From the NCBI GenBank assembly GCA_964517435.1, contig CAZFEC010000008.1, forward strand, positions 16,581 to 80,580: a stretch of 64,000 nt of DNA. The letters run 5' to 3'. Source of the DNA: BS150m-G50 sp964517435 (lineage in GTDB: Bacteria; CAIWAD01; BS150m-G50). Shown in pieces: positions 54,256 through 60,947 of this stretch (position 1 is the stretch's first letter; every line of letters starts with the position of its first letter). The notes beneath the pieces were generated by a model that was not told the DNA's origin, ran no database searches, and worked only from the letters and a program-made list of their open reading frames with translations. Position numbers and translations under genes: made by a program.

Positions 54256-54507
54256 TCAGACCAGGCAGATCCGGGAGACTTCCCATTCCTGCGTCTCGGT
54301 TGAGTAGGAGAGTTCATAGACATCAGGTCCTTCAACTCCAACGCTGAAATGGTGTACACGATAGGAGCCGAGCAGGCTGTTCCAACGTCCGTGTATTTTG
54401 CGTATTCGATAGACCCGGTCCTGCCAGCGGAAGCGGAGGGGATGGATATCACCACCCTGGAAGTAGGAGATCACCTCGATCTTTTCACCAATCTCTTCAT
54501 ATTCCAT
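54256..54507 (-). CDS. Small DUF6504-like protein of the DNA-damage cluster
   Basis: 83 residues: EKIEVISYFQGGDIHPLRFRWQDRVYRIRKIHGRW, then VHHFSVGVEGPDVYELSYSTETQEWEVSRICL. The phrase P-x-x-F-x-W-R-x-R-x-Y-x-V-x-x-I-x-x-x-W resembles DUF6504, whose genes often sit with translesion polymerases. The ATG at 54507 is supported by the pattern; the longer frame to 54720 is low-complexity. It lies between dinB and lexA on the same strand, so SOS co-regulation is likely. Function unknown. Confidence 0.65.
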   Translation of the reverse strand: MEYEEIGEKIEVISYFQGGDIHPLRFRWQDRVYRIRKIHGRWNSLLGSYRVHHFSVGVEGPDVYELSYSTETQEWEVSRICLV

Positions 54508-54728
54508 GGTTCTCGTTTCCTGTGATCGCCATCCCGACCCCGGCCCTGTCACTCTTTCCCTGGCAGTGGGGTCGTACTTCCAGCACCAGCTCTGAAAGGG
54601 CAGCTCCAGGCAGCTCGGATGCAGCCGTCCCCTCGCCAGGGGGGCAGGGGAGAGATCCTCTCGCAAGCCCGGGTTCGGCGGGGGAGCTGTCACTCCCCCC
54701 GCTCCGCTCATGATACCCAATAGCCCTC
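54508..54728. other. Hairpin-rich intergenic DNA between lexA and the DUF6504-like gene
   Basis: About 220 G/C-run-rich bases. The strongest structure is GCGGGGGAG (54678-54686) against CTCCCCCCGC (54693-54702). Further C/G blocks (CCCCTCGCC, GGGGGGCAGGGG) could also pair. No gene is convincing. Confidence 0.55.
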
Positions 54729-55370
54729 CTACATCTTACGTACCAATGCGGTCACCTTGCCGGCGATACGAAAGGGGGTTTGACGGGGATCGACCAGGAT
54801 CGGATCAAAATTGGGATTGGCCGGTTCCAGACGTACCCGTTCCTGATCGGGGAAGTAGAACTTCACGGTCGCCTCGTCATCCAGTACCGCCACGACCAGG
54901 TCGCCGGTAACCGCAGTCGGCTGTAATCGCGCGATGACCGTATCGCCGTCGAAGATCCCGGCGTTGATCATGCTGTCCCCTTTGACGGTAAGAGCAAAGG
55001 ACTGGGTCTGGGGGCCGACCATCGCCTCGTCCACCCGGATATACCCCTCCAGGTTTTCCTCGGCCAGGATCGGTGCGCCTGCCGCTACCCGCCCCAGGAC
55101 CGGGATGTTCCAGATTCCCTTCAACGCTTCCGCCTGATGTTCCTGCGGGATCACCAGGCCGCGCGAAAGACCGGGCCGTCTCTCGATAGCGCCTTTGCGT
55201 TCCAGTACCTCCACCAGTGAACGGGCGCCGTTGGTGGAATTGATGCCGAGGCCGTCGGCGATCTCGCGCAGGGTGGGAGGGACTCCTTCTCTTTGAATGT
55301 AGGTGCGGATAAACCGGAGTCCCTCCTCCTGCCTCGAGGTCAAATTCGTGTTTTTCTTGCGATGAACCAT
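54729..55370 (-). CDS. lexA: LexA repressor
   Basis: 213 residues. The winged helix is SRQEEGLRFIRTYIQREGVPPTLREIADGLGINSTNGARSLVEVLERKGAI. The self-cleavage site is Ala-Gly in VAAGAPILAEE, with catalytic Ser in KGDSMINAGIFDGD and Lys in EATVKFYF. It represses DNA-damage genes until RecA* triggers cleavage. The recognition helix (INSTNGARSLVEVL) differs from the E. coli type, so the operator may differ. ATG with AGGAGA upstream and a sigma-70-type promoter at 55.4 kb. Confidence 0.95.
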   Translation of the reverse strand: MVHRKKNTNLTSRQEEGLRFIRTYIQREGVPPTLREIADGLGINSTNGARSLVEVLERKGAIERRPGLSRGLVIPQEHQAEALKGIWNIPVLGRVAAGAPILAEENLEGYIRVDEAMVGPQTQSFALTVKGDSMINAGIFDGDTVIARLQPTAVTGDLVVAVLDDEATVKFYFPDQERVRLEPANPNFDPILVDPRQTPFRIAGKVTALVRKM

Positions 55371-55408
55371 GGTATCTCCTCATAAAAGCACACCAAATAC
55401 TGAACATT

Positions 55409-55436
55409 AATATACTATATGAAGAGAGGATGTCAA
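55409..55436 (-). promoter_or_regulatory. lexA promoter
   Basis: On the minus strand TTGACA (55436-55431), a 16-base spacer, then TATATT (55414-55409). TGAACAT (55401-55407, + strand) lies at the expected start point and recurs before dinB (54172-54178), so it may be part of the LexA operator. Confidence 0.6.
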
Positions 55437-55610
55437 GAGAAAAAGGAGCAAAAGTACCGGTTTCCACTCCTCCCGCTGTATGCAGGCAATCAACATATTG
55501 TCTGCTGGAAGCAACCACAATAATGAAGCAACACCCGGAGAAATCACCCCATTTCTGGGCTGAAAAAATGGCTTGTAAGGTCTGAAATGCACCGCTATAA
55601 CCATGTAACA

Positions 55611-55644
55611 ATTGCATATACAATATCATACGAAGGTCCGACCC
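55611..55644 (+). repeat. Short dispersed repeat, copy 2
   Basis: ATTG(N19)AGGTCCGACCC, matching 22369-22402: the last 11 bases are identical and about 14 of the first 23 match without gaps. Confidence 0.5.
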
Positions 55645-55915
55645 GCACTGCAGCCGCACCGCAGGCTGTACTGAAGTGCAGATTCTGGCCCAGAATGGCT
55701 GATATCAACCACCACTCCGATTGAGAATGTTCTTAGAATTCATAAGAATAACGATAATACTTCTGGATAATGAAATAAAGTTAAACATATCTTAAATACT
55801 GTTTCAGTATCTTCTATAGCTTGTGCAAACAACTAGTTATACGACACACATATCCCTGTTTCAACACTGGCTTCGCTCAAAATGAATACACCATCCAACA
55901 AGTATTCCGAATTTG

Positions 55916-55930
55916 TGGCACATAAGTTGC
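55916..55930 (+). promoter_or_regulatory. Sigma-54-type promoter of lipoprotein A
   Basis: TGGCACA-TAAG-TTGC followed by AATAAG. Spacing of GG and GC is as required for RpoN. Predicted transcript start near 55941, 41 bases before the ATG. Confidence 0.75.
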
Positions 55931-55981
55931 AATAAGTGTGCGACAAGGCACGAAACACAAACTTACTCAAAGGTGAATAAA

Positions 55982-56569
55982 ATGAAGTTAATAAACACTC
56001 AACTCATCCTGCTGGTTGGCATACTGGCTCTGTTCACGGCTTGTGAAAACTCCGGAATCACATCAGATGAGCCGACGACGCGAATCTACTCCCTGAGCGA
56101 GGTTGAAATTCTGACCCGGATTGACATAAAAGCGGGTGATGAAGTTGATACCGATCCAATTCCAATCGAAAGCTGGGTCTTCCCGGTGGATCCCTGGAAT
56201 GAAGTTGAAGTCGATGAAGACGCCTTCGTCAGTGTCGGTGTGACGGAAGGTTGTGTCGATGAGCCGATGGACATCACCGTCGACCTCTATCACTACTATG
56301 GCAGCGGCGGGCTCTATTTCGAATTCGGTCCGCACGGCTATGTCTTCCAGGAATCAATCGAAGTCGCCACGGCGCCCTCCTACTGGAACATACCTCCCGA
56401 CGCGGATGAAGATGATTTGAGCTTCATGTGGGTCATCGAGAACAATCCCGATATTCCAGAGGATGACGAGCTGATTCCGATACCGACCTCCTTGAGTGAG
56501 GAGCTGCTGATCGGTGAGTTCGAACACTTTTCGAAGTACGCAGTGGGAGTAATCCCCGGCGGAAACTAA
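55982..56569 (+). CDS. Lipoprotein A of a paralogous pair
   Basis: 195 residues. Signal peptide with lipobox LFTAC. The mature chain is acidic: SEVEILTRIDIKAGDEVDTDPIPIESW, then DAFVSVGVTEGCVDEPMDI, ending IPIPTSLSEELLIGEFEHFSKYAVGVIPGG. The gene at 58293 codes for a clear paralog (shared DPIP, FVSVG, FEHFSKYAVGV). The F-x-H-F-S-x-Y-A-V ending recalls ZU5-like domains of surface proteins. Function unknown. ATG with AAAGGTGA; the longer frame from 55913 is upstream of the transcript start. An intrinsic terminator follows. Confidence 0.8.
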   Translation: MKLINTQLILLVGILALFTACENSGITSDEPTTRIYSLSEVEILTRIDIKAGDEVDTDPIPIESWVFPVDPWNEVEVDEDAFVSVGVTEGCVDEPMDITVDLYHYYGSGGLYFEFGPHGYVFQESIEVATAPSYWNIPPDADEDDLSFMWVIENNPDIPEDDELIPIPTSLSEELLIGEFEHFSKYAVGVIPGGN

Positions 56570-56630
56570 TGAACCACACACTGCCGTGTGGTGAAAACGG
56601 CAGCAGACGCCCGGTGGCGTGACGCCAACC

Positions 56631-56674
56631 TGCCCGCATCTTCCAAATTCAGGAGGTGCGGGCAGCTGTTTTTT
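56631..56674 (+). terminator. Intrinsic terminator after lipoprotein A
   Basis: TGCCCGCA (56631-56638) pairs with TGCGGGCA (56657-56664), followed by GCTG and six T. The loop can pair further (CTTCC with GGAGG). Confidence 0.8.
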
Positions 56675-56741
56675 CATGGGTTTGATTTATCGAATCCGGG
56701 AAGTACTATAAGAGTGAGTGATCCACCGGAAGGGAGGCAGA

Positions 56742-57191
56742 ATGGAATTGCGGCACGATTTCCTCGCGCATGGCGTCTACATCGTTTGTGCCGAACACGA
56801 GGGAAAACGGGGCGGGCTGGCCGTCGCCTGGGCGACACAGGTTTCCACACAGGAGATTCTGATCTGCGTGGGTTCACAGAGCGCGACGCGGGAACTGATT
56901 CTGGCGTCCCGGGCTTTCGGACTCAGTTTGCTGGCTGAAGATCAGGTGGCGGTGGCGGAATGCTTCGGACGCCGGTCGGGACACAAACACGACAAGCTCG
57001 CGGAGGTTTCGTACCACGCCGGCGCCACCGGGTCACCGCTGCTGGACGATTGCGCGGCGACTTTCGATTGCCGGGTCGAAACCGTTTACGAACATGGCCA
57101 GTCACGGCTCATCGTCGGTCGCATTGTCGAGATGGAGAGAATCCGCGCTGAGTATGTTCCGCTTATCTATAAGGAAGAGGATTACAGCTGA
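56742..57191 (+). CDS. Flavin reductase-like (FMN-binding split-barrel) protein
   Basis: 149 residues. GVYIVCAEHEGKRGGLAVAWATQVSTQEILICVGSQSATRELILASRAFGLSLLAEDQVAVAECFGRRSG follows the flavin_Reduct pattern (split barrel, FMN phosphate loop, then FG). It probably reduces or carries FMN for another enzyme. ATG 56742 with GGGAGG upstream; an in-frame start at 56718 is weaker. Its last 10 bases overlap the convergent PP2C gene. Confidence 0.85.
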   Translation: MELRHDFLAHGVYIVCAEHEGKRGGLAVAWATQVSTQEILICVGSQSATRELILASRAFGLSLLAEDQVAVAECFGRRSGHKHDKLAEVSYHAGATGSPLLDDCAATFDCRVETVYEHGQSRLIVGRIVEMERIRAEYVPLIYKEEDYS

Positions 57192-57937
57192 CAGAGAATG
57201 ACCGTGGTGTTGTCGTGGCTTTGCAGCCGGCGCGCGGCGGCCAGCAGGTTCTGCAGCTTGTCATCCAGAACAGCGCCGTTGCAGAGCAGCTGGGCGATAT
57301 CCGTTTCCGGTACGTAATCGGTGAGGCCGTCGCTGCACATCAGGTAGAGATCCCCCGGCCGGGTGGGGTGGCTGAAAGAGAGCACCTCCACGCCGAAGTG
57401 AGTGCCCAGTGATTGTGAAAGCAGGTTCTTGCGAGGGTGGGTACGCAGTTCGTCCTTCGAGATAATCCCCTGGCGGTAAAGTTCCCATACGACCGATTGA
57501 TCTTCGCTCAGCTGTTCCAGCTGCTCTTCCCGCAGACGATAGATCCGGCTGTCGCCCACCGTGGCCGCGAAAAGCTGCTCCCGTTCAAAAGCCGCCGCCA
57601 GGATGGTGGTACTCATCCCGGTCAGTTCCGGATTGACCTCCGACATATCATATAGATGATGGTTTGTCTCCTCCAGGATGCCGACCAGCCTCTGCTCGAT
57701 ATCCTCCGTCCCCACAAGTTGATAGAAAGAATGCATCACCTGGCGTACGGCCAGGTTGCTGGCAACCGATCCCGCCGGCGCGCCCCCCATGCCGTCGGCC
57801 AGGAGAAAGAGAGTCCCCCGTTCCGGTACAACCTCCGGCAGACAGCCCGGCAGCAACGACTGTGGCAGTGCGATGGCGTCCTCGTTAAAATTGCGGAAAG
57901 CGCCAATATCGGATTGGGCGACGTATTTCAACTCCAC
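57182..57937 (-). CDS. PP2C-type Ser/Thr protein phosphatase
   Basis: 251 residues. All PP2C motifs are present: RNFNEDAI, LLADGMGGAPAG, TGMSTTI, VGDSRIYRL, LMCSDGLTDYV and the final DNTTVIL. It is Mn/Mg-dependent and soluble, the natural partner of the Ser/Thr kinase at 60-64 kb. GTG start; GCGAG upstream is weak. Tandem operator-like repeats lie 38-79 bases upstream, so expression is probably controlled by a repressor or activator. Confidence 0.92.
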   Translation of the reverse strand: MELKYVAQSDIGAFRNFNEDAIALPQSLLPGCLPEVVPERGTLFLLADGMGGAPAGSVASNLAVRQVMHSFYQLVGTEDIEQRLVGILEETNHHLYDMSEVNPELTGMSTTILAAAFEREQLFAATVGDSRIYRLREEQLEQLSEDQSVVWELYRQGIISKDELRTHPRKNLLSQSLGTHFGVEVLSFSHPTRPGDLYLMCSDGLTDYVPETDIAQLLCNGAVLDDKLQNLLAAARRLQSHDNTTVILCQL

Positions 57938-57974
57938 CTCGCTGTTACCATGATGCTCCCAAGCTTTCCACCTT

Positions 57975-58016
57975 TTTCAACCATTCCAGTTGACGTTTCA
58001 ACCATTCTAGTTGAAA
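57975..58016. promoter_or_regulatory. Tandem operator-like repeats, 21-base period
   Basis: TTTCAACCATTCCAGTTGA (57975-57993) and TTTCAACCATTCTAGTTGA (57996-58014) differ at one base and start 21 bases apart, two helical turns. Copy 2 extends to a perfect dyad TTTCAAC-N7-GTTGAAA (57996-58016). This is the form of a dimeric regulator bound twice on the same DNA face. Confidence 0.65.
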
Positions 58017-58227
58017 TAAACCACCACTTTTTCCCAAAATCAGTCCACAGATTCGAGTATAATCGCCAGAATTTATATATAGTAAAATATATATTAAGTT
58101 ATCTAGAATAGACGCTAAAGACGGCGGATCTCTCGTATTTACAATCGATTAGCCGCTCTCCTTCCTTCGGTACAACCTGCAAAAGCGCATTCTTCTCACC
58201 TGGTTTGGACTCATCAATCTCCATTTA

Positions 58228-58242
58228 TGGCACAGCAGTTGC
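58228..58242 (+). promoter_or_regulatory. Sigma-54-type promoter of lipoprotein B
   Basis: TGGCACA-GCAG-TTGC followed by CATAAA, with the correct RpoN spacing. Predicted transcript start near 58253, 40 bases before the ATG. Confidence 0.75.
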
Positions 58243-58292
58243 CATAAAACAATCAAGAGGCAAGTAACACTATTAAATAGTAGGAGTATAAA

Positions 58293-58892
58293 ATGAGTTC
58301 AAAGAATTTCTCTATCGTAATGGTGCTCACCTTGATGAGTCTCTTCCTCGGTTGCGAGAACTCCAAGATCAATGATGACGCAGGTGGCCAGACCTTCTCC
58401 TTCGGTGAGATCGAGTGGATGGAACATCCGGACGTAAAAGCTTCAGATGAAGCGGACGGCGATCCGATTCCGATGAACGATGTTCCTCTCTTTTACTACA
58501 CGTTTCCCTGCGACTCGACGACCGAATGCGATGTAGATCCCACTTCCTTCGTCAGTGTCGGTATGGATTCCGGCAGCGTCGACCAGGAGATGGAAATCGT
58601 CATGTCCCTGTGGCGCTACTTCTCAATCGGTACCGTCTACTTCCAGTTCCTGCCGCACGAGTACAACTTCGTGCAGTCAATCGAAATCGGTACCCCGCTC
58701 AGCTACTGGAGAGTACCGCGCAATGCATCCGAAGATGAGCTGACCTTCTTCTATATTGAAGAGAACGATCCCGCCATCCCGCAGGATGACGAATATATCC
58801 CGATCCCCTCCACGGTGGTGGATAATGTACTGATCGGTGAATTTGAGCACTTTTCAAAGTATGCCGTAGGGGTTCTCCCCGGTTCAGATTGA
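58293..58892 (+). CDS. Lipoprotein B of a paralogous pair
   Basis: 199 residues. Lipobox LFLGC. Paralog of the 55982 product: shared DGDPIPM/DTDPIPI, SFVSVGMDSGSVDQEMEI, FLPHEYNFVQSIEI and EYIPIPSTVVDNVLIGEFEHFSKYAVGVLPG. It has an added CDSTTECDVDP insertion with two Cys. Function unknown; the shared promoter class suggests both are made under the same condition. ATG with TAGGAG. A strong, probably bidirectional terminator follows. Confidence 0.8.
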   Translation: MSSKNFSIVMVLTLMSLFLGCENSKINDDAGGQTFSFGEIEWMEHPDVKASDEADGDPIPMNDVPLFYYTFPCDSTTECDVDPTSFVSVGMDSGSVDQEMEIVMSLWRYFSIGTVYFQFLPHEYNFVQSIEIGTPLSYWRVPRNASEDELTFFYIEENDPAIPQDDEYIPIPSTVVDNVLIGEFEHFSKYAVGVLPGSD

Positions 58893-58957
58893 TAAATTAA
58901 CCGATGCCTGGAATTCTCATCGCAATCAGAGATCTTAAACCATCGCATCGAAACCGA

Positions 58958-59008
58958 ACTGCCCGCCGCTTCCTCCCAAACCGGAAAAGGCGGGCAGTTT
59001 CTTTTTTT
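58958..59008. terminator. Intrinsic terminator between lipoprotein B and the convergent histidine kinase
   Basis: ACTGCCCGCC (58958-58967) pairs with GGCGGGCAGT (58989-58998), followed by TTTCTTTTTTT on the + strand. The histidine kinase gene ends four bases further on the other strand. Confidence 0.85.
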
Positions 59009-59011
59009 CTC

Positions 59012-60397
59012 TCAACCCCTGTTTTCATCCACACCGACCAGCTTACCACCTTTGAGCTTCTGGAAGCGGGGCAGGGTGATGCAGACCGTCGTGCCCTGGT
59101 TCACCTCCGAATCGATGCGGATGGAACCGTGGTGCGCGTTGATGGCCGATTTGATGATCATCATGCCCAGCCCGGTGCCGCGGCTCTCATCCTTGGTGGT
59201 GAAGTAGGGTTCCCAGATCTTGTCCATGTTCTCCGGCGCGATGCCGGCGCCGGTGTCGCTGATGATCAGCTCTACCTCCTGTGAGGGTAATCCGCGCAGG
59301 CTGATTTCCACGGTGCCCCCCTCCTTGTCCTCCACCGCCTGGATGGCGTTGATGATCGTATTGAAGAGCACCTGCTGCAGCTGGTCGGGGTCTCCCTCTA
59401 TCTCCAGGTTGGTGTCGGCGTAATTGGTCAGGAGGACGTAGCGCCCCCCTTCCCGGCGGCGGAAGCGTTTGATCTTGCCCGCCGTTTCGGAGAGCAGCTG
59501 CAGGGTTTCCTCCAGCAGTTCCTGGAAGTTGAAGCGGCTGAAGGAGGGCTCGAGCGGCTTGGAGAGGTTCTTGAGGTCCTCGGAGATTTTCCGGATCCGG
59601 TTCAGCTGCTTGACGATCACATCCAGCCGTTCCAGGCCGTATTCCTCCCGGACCGACTCCTCTACTTCGTGGAACCGTCGCGTGATCAACTCGGCGTTGC
59701 CCAGCGCGGGGGAGAGGGCGTTCATGATCTCATGCGAGATGCCGCCGGCGAGGTTGGCTACCAGTGAGCGGCGTTCGGCGCTGAGCAGCTGCTGTTCCGC
59801 TTCCCGCAGCTTACGGTTGAAGGTCACGAAGTTGAGGATGTTGTTGGCCAGCGCCACCAGGGTGTCCAGCATCAGGAGGTTCTTCTCGGTGAATTGCGGG
59901 CTGTTATCGCGGCTGTCCACGTAGATAAAGCCGCGGATGGCGCGCTTCGTACGCAGCGGCACGCAGAGTACCGATTTCAGGTTCAGCTCCAGAATGGAAC
60001 GGGCGGCCGCGAACTCGTTATCCTGGGTGATGTTTTCCTTCTTGACGGCGATGCCGGACTCAAAGGCGCGTTTAACGACCGATTGCGAGATCAGTTTCTG
60101 GTCGCCGGGCAGGGTGGAGCCGTCCGCGCGGAACGCGTGCAGGATGGAGATGGCGAACGGATCACGGCTGTCCAGGTTCAGGATAAAACCCTTTTCAGCG
60201 CTGACCAGCTGAATCGCCTGGTGCAGCATGTCGGAGAGCACTTCATCCAGATCGTTGGAAACATTGATCTTGTTGATCAATGAGAGCAGATGTTGAATGT
60301 CGTCGTTGCTGAAGTTGAACTCCAGCTGCTCTCTTTTTTCCGCTGTCGCACCAAGGTCGTCGATGTCGGAAAAGAAGTCGCTTTTCATATCAATCAT
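59012..60397 (-). CDS. GAF-domain sensor histidine kinase
   Basis: 461 residues, soluble. A GAF domain (about 40-190; KGFILNLDSRDP, SVLCVPLRTKRAIRGFIYVDSR) senses a small ligand or redox state. A short coiled coil leads to the H-box LAGGISHEIMNALSPALGNAELI with His222. The ATPase has the N-box NTIINAIQAVED, G1 SDTGAGIAPE, F-box WEPYFTTK and G2 GTGLGMMIIKS. No response regulator is adjacent. It overlaps the end of the kinase gene by eight bases, recreating in two genes the Ser/Thr kinase-ATPase-GAF-HK order known from fused cyanobacterial proteins. Confidence 0.93.
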   Translation of the reverse strand: MIDMKSDFFSDIDDLGATAEKREQLEFNFSNDDIQHLLSLINKINVSNDLDEVLSDMLHQAIQLVSAEKGFILNLDSRDPFAISILHAFRADGSTLPGDQKLISQSVVKRAFESGIAVKKENITQDNEFAAARSILELNLKSVLCVPLRTKRAIRGFIYVDSRDNSPQFTEKNLLMLDTLVALANNILNFVTFNRKLREAEQQLLSAERRSLVANLAGGISHEIMNALSPALGNAELITRRFHEVEESVREEYGLERLDVIVKQLNRIRKISEDLKNLSKPLEPSFSRFNFQELLEETLQLLSETAGKIKRFRRREGGRYVLLTNYADTNLEIEGDPDQLQQVLFNTIINAIQAVEDKEGGTVEISLRGLPSQEVELIISDTGAGIAPENMDKIWEPYFTTKDESRGTGLGMMIIKSAINAHHGSIRIDSEVNQGTTVCITLPRFQKLKGGKLVGVDENRG

Positions 60398-60947
60398 TCT
60401 CCAGCTGGTTACGTATCTGGATACCCAGTTCCTTTATCGCGGCGGGCAGTCCGCCCGCCAGAAAGTTTTCATGCCAGTCGGCCGGCAGCTGCTCCAGCAG
60501 CGTGCGGGCCATCTCCACCGCCTTGCCCAGCGTTCCACCCGCGGTGGTGGTTTGACCGCGAACGAATTGCGATTCCGCCTGCAGGTAGGTCAACCTCAGG
60601 TTGACCAGGCTCGGAATCGCGTGAGTCATCTCCTCCTCGAAACCGGTGAAATCACGTCGTTCCGGCGGCAACTTGCCGGCGGCGAGTGCCAGCAGTTCCT
60701 GCCGTTCCTGGATCGAGGTGAGTTCCCGCAGGCGGGGTCCCACCTCCTCGATGGCGTTGAGCGGCGGCTGGTTCACGAGCAGCCGCCGGCGCAGCCGCAG
60801 CCGCCTGGATTCCAGGCTGTCCGGTTCGCTCTCCGTCAGGACGGTCAGCGCCGCGACCAGCTGCTCGACTTCCGCAGTCGGATCGCGGGTCAGCGCCGCA
60901 CTGAGTTCATGCTGCAGGGCGTACTCGAGGGCGTTGTCCGGAGTGAT
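60390..60947 (-). pseudogene. C-terminal remnant of the Ser/Thr kinase gene, beyond the in-frame TAG
   Basis: The same frame as the 60948-63440 fragment continues without change after TAG for 185 codons: ITPDNALEYALQHELSAALTRD onward to the stop at 60390, with helical repeat-like sequence (VAALTVLTESEPDSLESRRL, then SLVNLRLTYLQAESQF). A GTG at 60776 could restart translation but has a weak Shine-Dalgarno. It ends eight bases inside the histidine kinase start, as expected for the original operon. Confidence 0.7.

Larger units (their letters stand above)
55371..55981. other. Intergenic region between lexA and lipoprotein A
   Basis: About 610 bases. From the left it holds the lexA promoter, a dispersed-repeat copy (55611-55644), a TGGCCCAGAATGG word, an AT-rich stretch with the inverted repeat ATACTG-TTT-CAGTAT (55796-55810) and a near-palindrome around GAATTC (55730-55748), and the sigma-54-type promoter of lipoprotein A. 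No gene seen. Confidence 0.6.
57938..58292. other. Divergent intergenic region between PP2C and lipoprotein B
   Basis: About 355 bases. It holds tandem operator-like repeats (57975-58016), an AT-rich tract with a TATATAT/ATATATA inverted repeat near 58073-58095, and the sigma-54-type promoter at 58228-58242. No gene. Confidence 0.65.
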
